A stretch of 64,000 nt of DNA, from contig NZ_CP115669.1 in NCBI RefSeq assembly GCF_029203285.1, forward strand, positions 3,100,001-3,164,000. The letters are read 5' to 3'. The stretch comes from Pseudomonas sp. PSE14. GTDB taxonomy: Bacteria > Pseudomonadota > Gammaproteobacteria > Pseudomonadales > Pseudomonadaceae. Shown piece by piece: positions 9,456 through 17,705 of the stretch. The notes beneath the pieces are model-generated. The model searched no databases. It was given only the letters and a program-made list of their open reading frames with translations, and was not told where the DNA came from. The translations under genes and the position numbers were made by a program. Positions within the stretch are counted from its first letter, which is position 1. The number at the start of each line of letters is the position of its first letter.

Positions 9456-10640
9456 TCAGGCACTGTCGCGCGACGCGCTATCCGCCGTTTCAAGCGTGAC
9501 CTTCTGCGCCTTCCCCAGCCATACCAGCAGCAGCCCGGCAGCGGCCAGCAAGCCGCCGGCCATTGGCACCGCTGCGTAGCCAAGATTCAGGCTGATTACC
9601 CCACCGCCCAGTGCCGCGCCCACGGCATTGCCAAGGTTGAAGGCACCCACGTTGATCGACGAGGCAAGCCCCGGGGCCTCGGCGGCGGCGTGCATCACGC
9701 GCATCTGCAGCGGCGGCACCACGGCGAAGGTGGCCACGCCCCACAGCAGCAGGCCCACGGCAGCGCCCACATGGCTGCTCAGGATCAGCGGCAACAGCAG
9801 CATGATCACCGCCAGCGCGCCGAGGAAGATGCGTGCCGAGCCATCCAGCGACCAGTCGGCAAGACGGCCGCCCAGGCTGTTGCCGAGGGTGAAGCCGACA
9901 CCGATCAGCACCAGCGCCAGGGTGACGAAGCTGTTCGAGGCGCCGGTCAGCTCGGCCAGCACCGGGGCGACGTAGGTGTAAAGGGTGAACATCGCGCCCG
10001 CACCCAGCACCGTGGTCGCCATCGCCAGCAGCACGCTGGGCCGGGCAATCACTGCCAGCTCACGGCGAACGTGAGGCACCATGCCGCGTTCGCCCTTGGG
10101 CAAGGCGAACCACAGCGCCGCCATGGCCAGCACACCGAGCCCGGCGGTGCCGGCGAAGGCCAGGCGCCAGCCGACCTGCTGGCCAACCCAGGTGGCCGCC
10201 GGGACCCCGCCGATGTTGGCGATGGTCAGACCCATGAACATGGTCGCCACCGCGCTCGCCCGTTTGTCCCTGGGCACCACGCTCGCCGCCACCACCGCGC
10301 CAAGGCCGAAGAAGGCGCCATGGTTGAGGCTGGTGACCAGCCGCGAGGCGAGCAGCGTGTAGTAATCCGGCGCCATGGCCGAAAGCAGGTTGCCGACCGT
10401 GAAGATGGCCATCAATGCCATCAATGCGGCGCGCTTGCCGAAGCGACTGAACAGCAGGGTCATCACCGGAGCGCCGACCATGACGCCGACCGCGTAGGCA
10501 GTGACCAGCATCCCCGCCGTGGGGATGCTGACCTGCACGCCATCGGCGATCACCGGCAACAGCCCCATCGGAGTGAACTCGGTGGTACCGATGCCGAACG
10601 CGCCAATGGCCAGGGCGAACAGAACCCGACCGGATTTCAT
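9456..10640 (-). CDS. MFS transporter, AraJ/YdhP-like drug or sugar efflux family
   Basis: 394 residues with about 12 hydrophobic segments. The N-terminus (FALAIGAFGIGTTEFTPMG) and the 'MLVTAYAVGVMVGAP' motif in TM2 are typical of the DHA1 AraJ/CmlA-like exporters. The loop motif between TM2 and TM3 is FSRFGKRAA. Start taken at ATG 10640 because it overlaps the upstream stop as ATGA; the longer frame has shadow-like sequence. Last gene of the operon, so it may export a product or toxic intermediate of the preceding enzymes (inference). Confidence 0.9.
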   Translation of the reverse strand: MKSGRVLFALAIGAFGIGTTEFTPMGLLPVIADGVQVSIPTAGMLVTAYAVGVMVGAPVMTLLFSRFGKRAALMALMAIFTVGNLLSAMAPDYYTLLASRLVTSLNHGAFFGLGAVVAASVVPRDKRASAVATMFMGLTIANIGGVPAATWVGQQVGWRLAFAGTAGLGVLAMAALWFALPKGERGMVPHVRRELAVIARPSVLLAMATTVLGAGAMFTLYTYVAPVLAELTGASNSFVTLALVLIGVGFTLGNSLGGRLADWSLDGSARIFLGALAVIMLLLPLILSSHVGAAVGLLLWGVATFAVVPPLQMRVMHAAAEAPGLASSINVGAFNLGNAVGAALGGGVISLNLGYAAVPMAGGLLAAAGLLLVWLGKAQKVTLETADSASRDSA

Positions 10641-11002
10641 TTTCCGCTCTCCTGGGCCCCGTATTCGGCGGGGTCGATTTCCGTCAGCGGGCCCTGCATG
10701 CGGTAGAAGCTGAGGTCCGTGGCAGTGAAGAACGCCTGCGAGCGCCCGTTGGCGAAGTCGTCGACGTGCACCACGGTAGCGCCGTCGGCTTCCTGCCAGG
10801 AGATCACGTAGACGCCATCGCCAATTTCCTGCCACTGGCAGGCCGCCTCGCCACGGGCACCGGCGTAGGGGCCGGAGACGATGGCGTAGCGGATGCTGTT
10901 ACCGTCCGCCGAATAGAGGTTGTGGGCGGACAAGCCGTCGTAGTCGACGCGGAAGCCCCGGCCGGCGAATAGCGGGCGCGAGGTTTGGTCAGGTTTGCTC
11001 AT
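10637..11002 (-). CDS. MoaF-like calycin-fold protein
   Basis: 121 residues. Sequence such as HNLYSADGNSIRYAIVSGPYAG, EIGDGVYVISWQEADG and HVDDFANG matches the MoaF C-terminal/lipocalin-like family, whose members are small beta-barrel proteins with undefined ligands. The name derives from the Klebsiella moa operon; no role in molybdenum cofactor synthesis is implied. Both ends overlap neighbours by ATGA, so translation is coupled to the cyclase upstream and the MFS gene downstream. Function unknown. Confidence 0.75.
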   Translation of the reverse strand: MSKPDQTSRPLFAGRGFRVDYDGLSAHNLYSADGNSIRYAIVSGPYAGARGEAACQWQEIGDGVYVISWQEADGATVVHVDDFANGRSQAFFTATDLSFYRMQGPLTEIDPAEYGAQESGK

Positions 11003-11937
11003 TTGATCGCCACCGGATTGATGTTGACCTGGGTTGAACCGACATACAGCGGCTGACCGAGGACGAAGAGGAACTCCCAGGCCTGGTCGCGCACCAGGGC
11101 GCGGCTGTCGATCAGTTCCAGGTTGTAGATGCCGCGCTTGGCGAGCAGGTACTGGTTGACCGGGAACTCGTCCTTGCCATGGGGATTGGGGTAGACCTCC
11201 GAGGCCCAGGTGTCGCCACCGAAGGCGACGATGCCCTGGTCGGCCAGCCACTTCGCGGCCTCCATGCCGATGCCTGGCTCGACTTCGAGGAACTGTTGGT
11301 TGTCCTTGCCGATCAGTTCCAGCCAGCCGGTGTTGAACAGCACCACGTCGCCCTTGCGCAGGGTGAGGCCTTCCTTCTTCAGCACCGCCTGGATGTCGGC
11401 GACGCTGAACTCCGTGCCGCCGGGAACGATGGCCTTGCCGTAGTGCGCGGTCATGTCCAGCACCACACCACGGGTCACGAACGGCGGGACCTTCTCGACG
11501 CCGAGCTTCTTCACCCCTTCCACGGTGACGAAGTCGGCGGCCTTGTTGCCGTTGTAGTAAAGGTTGTCGATCCCGATGTGGCCAATGCCGTTGAGCTGGG
11601 TGCCGACGCCAGTCCAGGCGTTCACCAGCTCGTCATTGAAGGTGAACTTGTTCGGGCCGAGGGACTGCCCACCCTGCTCGCCCGGCTGGATGTTGTAGAG
11701 GTGGAAGCTGCGGTGGCGGAAGGCCGGCAGGTTCTTGTCCACGGGCACGGCCAGCGGGTAGGTCTTGCCGGTCCTGACCAGTTGCACGGCCTGCTTCGTC
11801 ACTTCGGGGGTCAGCAGGTTAGCGGCACCGATTTCATCGTTGGCGCCGTAGGCGGATGGGTACCAGTCCGCGGCGGAAGCAGTCTGCACGGCCAGCGGCA
11901 GCACAGCGGCCAGGGTGAGTGTTGCAAGGGCTTTCAT
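10999..11937 (-). CDS. Exported cyclase-family (kynurenine formamidase-like) hydrolase
   Basis: 312 residues. A signal peptide (MKALATLTLAAVLPLAVQTASA, cut before ADW) sends it to the periplasm. The body matches the PF04199 cyclase/isatin hydrolase fold with GDVVLFNTGW and FGGDTWASEV. The canonical metal motif HxGTHxDxPxH reads here VGTQLNGIGHIG, so the His and Asp ligands of the classical enzymes are replaced by Gln and Asn; the last His remains. This subtype may use metal differently. Substrates in the family include formylkynurenine, isatin and cyclic amides. Stop overlaps MoaF start. Confidence 0.8.
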   Translation of the reverse strand: MKALATLTLAAVLPLAVQTASAADWYPSAYGANDEIGAANLLTPEVTKQAVQLVRTGKTYPLAVPVDKNLPAFRHRSFHLYNIQPGEQGGQSLGPNKFTFNDELVNAWTGVGTQLNGIGHIGIDNLYYNGNKAADFVTVEGVKKLGVEKVPPFVTRGVVLDMTAHYGKAIVPGGTEFSVADIQAVLKKEGLTLRKGDVVLFNTGWLELIGKDNQQFLEVEPGIGMEAAKWLADQGIVAFGGDTWASEVYPNPHGKDEFPVNQYLLAKRGIYNLELIDSRALVRDQAWEFLFVLGQPLYVGSTQVNINPVAIK

Positions 11938-11957
11938 CTTCGAATTCCTGGGTGGGT

Positions 11958-13071
<1,114 letters not shown>

Positions 13072-13079
<8 letters not shown>

Positions 13080-14040
13080 TGCAGATCTCCTCCAGCGGCG
13101 CGGCCGCCGTGGTCGATTGGGCATGGAATTCGGGCAGCACGCACTCGGCGATCTCCTGCAGGGTCTCGTCGAGGGGCCGCAGGTTGCGGCGCAGTTGCAG
13201 GCCGACGTGGTCGACGCCGGCGGCACGCAGCGCACGCAGTTCGGCAGCCAGCGCGTCACGGCCGCCACGGAAACCGAAGCGCCAGCGCCGCAGGGGCTCG
13301 TCGGCGCGCTCGGCCAGGTCCAGGTGGATGAAGCTCGAATAGGGTTTGGCTCCGGCCACCGCACGCCAGTTGGCGACGCGACGCTGGTGGTCTTCCGGCG
13401 TGCCGGGATAGGCCAGGCAGCCGTCGAGGTTCGCGCCGATCCAGGCCGGGCTCTGCTGCGCCAGCCCCGCCACCAACAACGGCAGCGGTGAAGTCGGAGC
13501 AGGCAGCACGGCCATGCCTTCGGGCAGGCTCGACCGCGCGGCATCGCGCAGCAGTGCGATCTGCTCGCGGAAGTTGCCGCCGCGGCCTTCGAAGTCGCGG
13601 CCGAACAGCGGGTACTCCACCGGCCGGTCGCCACTGGCCACGCCGAGCAGCAAGCGGTCGCCGCTCAGGCGCTGCACGGTCGCGGCCGACTTCAGGGTCA
13701 GCAGCGGCTCGCGGATCGGCAGCACCACGGCAGCGGTGCCGAGCAGGATGTCGCGGGTGACGCCAGCCAGGTAACCGAGGTAGGAAAACACCTCGAAAAC
13801 CTGGGCGGCATCGCCGAACGACGGGTCATAGAGTGGGACGTCGCGCACCCACAGGGCACGGAAGCCGAGGCGGTCGGCAAGCTGGGCGAGCTTCGCGTGC
13901 TGGGCCAGGTCCGGTTCGCCGTGGCGGCGTCCGGCCTGCTGCCGCGCCAGTTCACCGGCGGGCGTCCAGTCGTTGTCCAGCGGAGCTTCGAGGCCGACGC
14001 TGAAGCCGCCGGCAGTCAGGCGATCCATAGGTGCGGACAT
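13072..14040 (-). CDS. Luciferase-like (LLM class) flavin monooxygenase
   Basis: 322 residues. Bacterial luciferase-like TIM barrel: AGGFSVGLEAPL start, LGFRALWVRDVPLYDP, LLGTAAVVLPIREPLL, LLLGVASGDRPVEYPLFG. It needs reduced FMN or F420 supplied by a reductase; the OYE or AKR next door is not a proven partner. Start set at ATG 14040; an in-frame TTG at 14049 would overlap the preceding dkgB stop. It belongs to the six-gene operon, with 5 bp to dkgB. Confidence 0.87.
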
Positions 14041-14045
14041 GGCGA

Positions 14046-14849
14046 TCAATCCCAGATCGGAGCCAGACCTTCCGGGCTGACTTCACGGCCATTTCGCTCC
14101 AGCGTGGCGATCTTCGCCATGTCGTCGGCATCCAGGCGCAGCTCCTGGGCGAGCAGGTTGCTGGCCAGGTTCTCGCGGCGGGTCGAGGACGGGATCACCG
14201 CGTAACCCAACTGCAGCGCCCAAGCCAGCGCGACCTGCGCGACGGTGGCGTTGTGCTTGGCGGCGATCTCGGCCAGCAGCGGGTCCTTCAGCACCTTGCC
14301 GTAGGCCAGGGTCATGTAGGAGGTGACCTTGATGCCCTGCTCTTTCAGGAACGCGGTCAGGGCCGGGTTCTGCAGGTAGGGGCTGAGTTCGATCTGGTTG
14401 GTGGCGATCTCGCCCTCGCCCACGGCGGCGATGGCCTGGCGGGTCAGCTCGATGTTGAAGTTGGAGATGCCAATCTGGCGGGTCAGGCCCAGCTTCTTGG
14501 CTTCGGCCAGCGCAGCCATGTACTCGGTCAGCTCGACGCCATTGCCCGGCGCAGGCCAGTGGATCAGGGTCAGGTCGACGTGGTCGGTGCGCAGCTTGGC
14601 GAGGCTGTCGCGCAGGCTGGGGACCAGCTTGTCGGCGGCGTAGTTCTCCACCCAGATCTTGGTGGTGAGGAACAGCTCGGAGCGCGGCACGCCGCTCTCG
14701 GCGATGGCCTGGCCGATGTCGGCCTCGTTGCCGTAGATCTGCGCGGTGTCGATGGCGCGGTAGCCCAGCTCCAGCGCGGTGCGTACCGAATCGATGACGG
14801 CCTGGCCAGTCAGGCGGAAGGTGCCGAGGCCGAAGGAAGGAATGCTCAT
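14046..14849 (-). CDS. dkgB: Aldo/keto reductase, DkgB-like (2,5-diketo-D-gluconate/methylglyoxal reductase)
   Basis: 267 residues, the same length as E. coli DkgB. AKR signatures are complete: [14 protein letters not shown] (Asp, Tyr), LTTKIW (Lys), LIHWP (His), [11 protein letters not shown] and the C-terminal [14 protein letters not shown] for NADP binding. It reduces small aldehydes and ketones including methylglyoxal in characterised relatives. First gene of the operon, so its upstream 143 bp should carry the operon promoter; no dedicated regulator gene sits next to it. The symbol is by homology only. Confidence 0.85.
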   Translation of the reverse strand: MSIPSFGLGTFRLTGQAVIDSVRTALELGYRAIDTAQIYGNEADIGQAIAESGVPRSELFLTTKIWVENYAADKLVPSLRDSLAKLRTDHVDLTLIHWPAPGNGVELTEYMAALAEAKKLGLTRQIGISNFNIELTRQAIAAVGEGEIATNQIELSPYLQNPALTAFLKEQGIKVTSYMTLAYGKVLKDPLLAEIAAKHNATVAQVALAWALQLGYAVIPSSTRRENLASNLLAQELRLDADDMAKIATLERNGREVSPEGLAPIWD

Positions 14850-14992
14850 GTTGGGGCTCCAGGAAGGTTGATCGTTCCAATGGAGCCCAGTCTGCCGGCT
14901 TCGCTGTCAGCGATTAAGGCGCCGGAGCGGCAAAGTCTTTTGACTTCAAATCATGAGTGGTTGAATTGCACGTGATTCGAACGCAAATCTGA

Positions 14993-15475
14993 TCACCCCA
15001 GCGTGGCGGCGAGTTCTTCGAGCTGGGTGATGACAGTGTTCCAGCCGTCGAAGAAGCCCATCTGCTCATGCTGCTCCCGCGAAGCATCGTCGGGGTGCAT
15101 GACGTGGGCGGTGTAGCGGCAGCCGGCGCTTTCGTCGGTCATCGTGATGATCGCGGTGAAGCCCATCCAGGGCGTGTTCGGCCGCCAGCCTGCGGTGAGC
15201 ATCGAGGTGAACACCAGGCACTCGCCCGGTACGACTTCGAGGAAGCTGCCGGGGTTGTCACTGACGCCGCCATCCGGCCCTTTCATCAAGGTATGGAAAG
15301 CGCCGCCGGGCTTCAGGTCGAAGGCCAGTACCTCGGTGGTCCAGGGCTTGGGGCACCACCACTGCCTGAGCAACTCGGGTTCCGACCAGGCGCGCCACAA
15401 GGCGCTGCGCGGGGCGTTGAGCACACGGGTGATGATCAGGTCGCGCGAGTCGTCGCGTTCAGTGTTCCGGGTCAT
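14993..15475 (-). CDS. AHSA1/SRPBCC-domain protein
   Basis: 160 residues. It begins with a polar segment, then LIITRVLNAPRSALWRAWSEPELLRQWW, the hallmark start of the Aha1-like (PF08327) SRPBCC family, and ends NTVITQLEELAATLG. Such proteins are commonly encoded with an ArsR-type repressor; here the repressor stop overlaps this start by 17 bp. Cytoplasmic, ligand unknown. ATG 15475 chosen over a longer frame that only duplicates the ArsR gene region. Confidence 0.88.
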   Translation of the reverse strand: MTRNTERDDSRDLIITRVLNAPRSALWRAWSEPELLRQWWCPKPWTTEVLAFDLKPGGAFHTLMKGPDGGVSDNPGSFLEVVPGECLVFTSMLTAGWRPNTPWMGFTAIITMTDESAGCRYTAHVMHPDDASREQHEQMGFFDGWNTVITQLEELAATLG

Positions 15476-15815
15476 GGTCCTGCTCCTCTTGGTGAAGTTG
15501 TTCGACGAATTCGGCCATGCGATCCGAGCGCGCTTCCCACAGGGCACGCTGCTCGGCGAACCATTGCTCGGCCTGGGCAAGCCGTTCCGGCACCAGCTCG
15601 CAGGTGCGGGTCCGACCGTTCTTGCGGCTGCGGATGAGCCCGCTGCGTTCGAGCACCGTCAGGTGCTTCATGAAGGACGGCAGCGCCATGTCGAACGGCG
15701 CCGCCAACGTCGACACCGACTGCGCGCCGAAACCGAGCGCGCCGATAATGGCGCAGCGGGTGGGGTCCGCCAGCGCCTGGAACACGTCGCTGATTGCCGC
15801 TTCATAGTTAGCCAT
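15459..15815 (-). CDS. ArsR-family winged-helix regulator
   Basis: 118 residues. HTH elements: VFQALADPTRCAIIGAL, then LAAPFDMALPSFMKHLTVLERSGLI and the wing RSRKNGRTRTCELVPE. The metal-binding Cys pair of ArsR/SmtB sensors is absent, so it belongs to the non-metal group that is paired with AHSA1 genes. The reading frame overlaps the AHSA1 gene, consistent with a two-gene operon that is likely autorepressed; a short inverted sequence (TAGTTAGCCATATGGCTAACTA) covers its start codon and could be its operator. Confidence 0.9.
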   Translation of the reverse strand: MANYEAAISDVFQALADPTRCAIIGALGFGAQSVSTLAAPFDMALPSFMKHLTVLERSGLIRSRKNGRTRTCELVPERLAQAEQWFAEQRALWEARSDRMAEFVEQLHQEEQDHDPEH

Positions 15816-15829
15816 ATGGCTAACTATAG
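15808..15829. promoter_or_regulatory. Palindrome over the ArsR gene start
   Basis: A near-perfect inverted repeat, TAGTTAGCCAT with ATGGCTAACTA, is centred on the ATG/upstream junction of the ArsR-type gene. This is the typical size and place of an autoregulatory operator. Confidence 0.55.
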
Positions 15830-15917
15830 GCCAGTGGTGGGCTTTGCCAAGGACTTTTTGCGGGCGGCCGGAAAATCAGGGTTCGATTGTCTATGCATGA
15901 AAGGGCCGTTTCCGCCC

Positions 15918-15933
15918 CATAGCGGCCGCTATG
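15918..15933. repeat. 16-bp perfect palindrome CATAGCGGCCGCTATG
   Basis: It lies 12 bp after the HxlR stop codon. Its arms (ATAGCGG/CCGCTAT) are the same words as the outer arms of the operator-like palindrome upstream of the HxlR gene, in inverted arrangement. Confidence 0.6.
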
Positions 15934-15945
15934 TGCAGGCTGTTT

Positions 15946-16314
15946 CTATGGCGCTAAATCAGTGTTCGTTCCTTCTCTGGCCCGTTCTGTTACATCAAGG
16001 GCATCTGCCCATTTACTGGCGAAAAAGTAGAGAGGAGTAATGACCTCGGATAATTCAGTACCGAGCGGCGTCAACGAGTAGCCATCGCGACATGATGCGA
16101 TGATGCCGGCCTCCCGAAGCTCATTGACCCGGCTTTGGAGAACCGTGGGTGAGATATTTCCTGAAGCGGCTCTCAACGCCCTGGAATTGAGCGCCCCGCC
16201 ACGCAGTTCCCACAGAATTCTCAGCGCCCACTTCTGACCCAACAGGTCCAGCAGAGCCATGATCGGGCGACGGCGGAGCGGCATCAGCGGGGCAGAGGAA
16301 GAATCATCATTCAT
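15946..16314 (-). CDS. HxlR-family winged-helix regulator
   Basis: 122 residues with the HxlR fold: LLGQKWALRILWELRGGALNSRALRAA, then ISPTVLQSRVNELREAGII and a beta wing ending SLTPLG. The family's usual N-terminal Cys of redox sensors (HypR/QorR-type) is not present; one Cys occurs in the wing (ASCRDGY). It is divergent from the carboxymuconolactone-decarboxylase-like gene with 73 bp between them that hold two palindromes, so it most likely controls that gene and itself. Confidence 0.88.
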   Translation of the reverse strand: MNDDSSSAPLMPLRRRPIMALLDLLGQKWALRILWELRGGALNSRALRAASGNISPTVLQSRVNELREAGIIASCRDGYSLTPLGTELSEVITPLYFFASKWADALDVTERAREGTNTDLAP

Positions 16315-16331
16315 GCTGATAGACCTTGATT

Positions 16332-16377
16332 GCTACGTTATTCGTAGCGAGCATCGCCGCTACATTATTCATAGCGG
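16332..16377. promoter_or_regulatory. Two tandem palindromic operators for HxlR
   Basis: Site 1 (16332-16348) is GCTACG-TTATT-CGTAGC, a perfect 6-5-6 palindrome. Site 2 (16357-16377) has arms CCGCTA and TAGCGG around a spacer that again contains TTATTC. Centres are 27 bp apart, both inside the 73-bp divergent region. Confidence 0.7.
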
Positions 16378-16387
16378 AAGATACACC

Positions 16388-16939
16388 ATGGCTCGTATCG
16401 AGGCACTCAGCAAACCATATCCGGAAGAAGTGCAGGCAGCATTCGACAGGATCATGGGGCCTGGCGTACCGCCGCTGGCCCTGTTCACCACTCTGGCGAG
16501 CAGTGATCGGGCATGGAAGAAATTCCGCGGTGGTTCGCTGCTGGACTCGAGTCCGCTGACACTCCGTCAGCGCGAACTGGTGATCGACCGCGTCTGCGCT
16601 CGCACCGGTTGCGAGTACGAATGGGGCGTCCACGTCATGGCCTTCAGTCAGACGGCCGGCCTCTCGAAAGAAGAGGTTTCCGACACCCTGGAGTGCCCGC
16701 TCAACGTAGAGAAGTGGAGCGAGTCGGACGCCGCACTGCTGTTGACGATCGATGCGCTGCACGACCGCGCAACGCTCAGCGAGGAAGAGTTCGCCAACGT
16801 CAAGAAGCATTTCGACGACAATCAGATTCTCGAGATTCTGATGCTCGCCGGCTTCTACCGCACGGTTTCCTACGTGGCCAACGGTCTCAACCTGCCGCTG
16901 GAGCAGTTCGCCGCCAAGTTCAGCGACTACCGCAAGTAA
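16388..16939 (+). CDS. Carboxymuconolactone decarboxylase-family protein
   Basis: 183 residues. The AhpD/CMD fold is seen in LRQRELVIDRVCARTGCEYEWGVHV (the RxxCxYEWxxH signature, only one of the two AhpD CxxC cysteines being conserved in place), and ALHDRATLSEEEF. Members act as peroxidase-like or lactone decarboxylase enzymes; with a single active-site Cys it is probably not a classical AhpD. ATG 16388 is preceded by GGAAG. It is controlled, by position, by the divergent HxlR gene. Confidence 0.85.
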   Translation: MARIEALSKPYPEEVQAAFDRIMGPGVPPLALFTTLASSDRAWKKFRGGSLLDSSPLTLRQRELVIDRVCARTGCEYEWGVHVMAFSQTAGLSKEEVSDTLECPLNVEKWSESDAALLLTIDALHDRATLSEEEFANVKKHFDDNQILEILMLAGFYRTVSYVANGLNLPLEQFAAKFSDYRK

Positions 16940-16958
16940 CCTGAGAGAAAAAGCAGGG

Positions 16959-17040
16959 AAAAAGGGGAAAGATTTATTTAAGCACTCTACTCCTGACCTC
17001 CAAGAGGGCTTTAGAGTAGAAAAATAAATCTGTCCCTTTT
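16959..17040. repeat. REP-like stem-loop with GATTTATTT arms
   Basis: Outer arms (AAAGGGGAAAGATTTATTT at 16961-16979 and the complement AAATAAATCTGTCCCTTT at 17022-17039) match with two differences; an inner pair (CTACTC/GAGTAG) continues the stem. The word GGGACAGATTTATTT is that of REP elements associated with RAYT transposases in gammaproteobacteria (recalled, not searched). No RAYT gene is in the window. Confidence 0.65.
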
Positions 17041-17042
17041 CG

Positions 17043-17165
17043 TTCCTCTTAACGCTGATCGGCACCCTCGCCGGGCACCCCGTCGAACACCTCGAATGCA
17101 TCCACCGCGACGGCGAAGTCTGCCGTTTCCACCTGAAGAAGCAGGCGGAAGACGACTCACACTGA
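17043..17165 (+). pseudogene. 3' remnant of a gene, V4R-domain-like end
   Basis: From the edge of the REP-like repeat an open frame runs about 40 codons to TGA 17163-17165 with strong coding character (LIGTLAGHPVEHLECIHRDG, then EVCRFHLKK). The C-x(n)-G-x-x-CRF pattern is that of the C-terminal end of 4-vinyl-reductase (V4R) domains. There is no start codon or upstream body; the REP-like element directly precedes it. Family assignment is tentative. Confidence 0.4.
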
Positions 17166-17169
17166 CGGC

Positions 17170-17562
17170 CTAGTCTTCGGAACGCTCAGTGCTATCCCGG
17201 TCTCGCTCGTAGTGCCGCGAAAGCGGGAACGCTGGCAGCCAGGCCTCGCGGCGGATGGTCCAGAGTTCGTAGGTGGGCTTGAACTGGTCCGGGGCATCCA
17301 GCGAGCCCAGATTCACCTCGATTTCATCGCCGCTGCGCCCGAACACCGACGACCCGCAACGGGGACAGAAATGCCGCCCGGCGTACTCATGGGTTTCGCC
17401 TTCGACCGTCACCGCATCGTCGGGGAAGATCGCCGACGCATGAAACAGCGCGCCATGATGCTTGCGGCAGTCCAGGCAGTGACACAGGCCGACCCGATAG
17501 GGGCGCCCCGTGGCCACAAGGCGGACGTTGCCGCACAGGCAACCACCGGTGAATCGTTCCAT
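17170..17562 (-). CDS. GFA/CENP-V family zinc protein
   Basis: 130 residues. The Mss4-like GFA fold is marked by GGCLCGNVRL, LCHCLDCRKHHGALF and HFCPRCGSSVFG, giving six or more Zn-binding cysteines. It is shorter than and different from the true Gfa at 33248. Members are small carbon-sulfur lyase-like or metal-binding proteins; most, including probably this one, have no proven link to formaldehyde. It is monocistronic. Confidence 0.88.
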   Translation of the reverse strand: MERFTGGCLCGNVRLVATGRPYRVGLCHCLDCRKHHGALFHASAIFPDDAVTVEGETHEYAGRHFCPRCGSSVFGRSGDEIEVNLGSLDAPDQFKPTYELWTIRREAWLPAFPLSRHYERDRDSTERSED

Positions 17563-17705
17563 GCTGCACCTCCTCTGACATCGAGTGTCAGGGCTGTTTA
17601 CCAGAAAGCCCGTCGGGCCTCGCGAACCGCCATTATCCCTGGATTACCGGGAGCGGCGGAAAGGCTGTGATGCCGAGTCAGGCGGAAGCATGAAACGCTC
17701 ACACC

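Noticed and set aside
10637..11002. Molybdenum cofactor role for the MoaF-like gene
   Set aside because: The name is historical; neighbours are redox and transport genes, not Moco genes. The fds operon is 23 kb away.
17170..17562. Second formaldehyde-activating enzyme (gfa)
   Set aside because: It has the GFA zinc fold but lacks the long conserved C-terminal part of true Gfa, seen at 33248.
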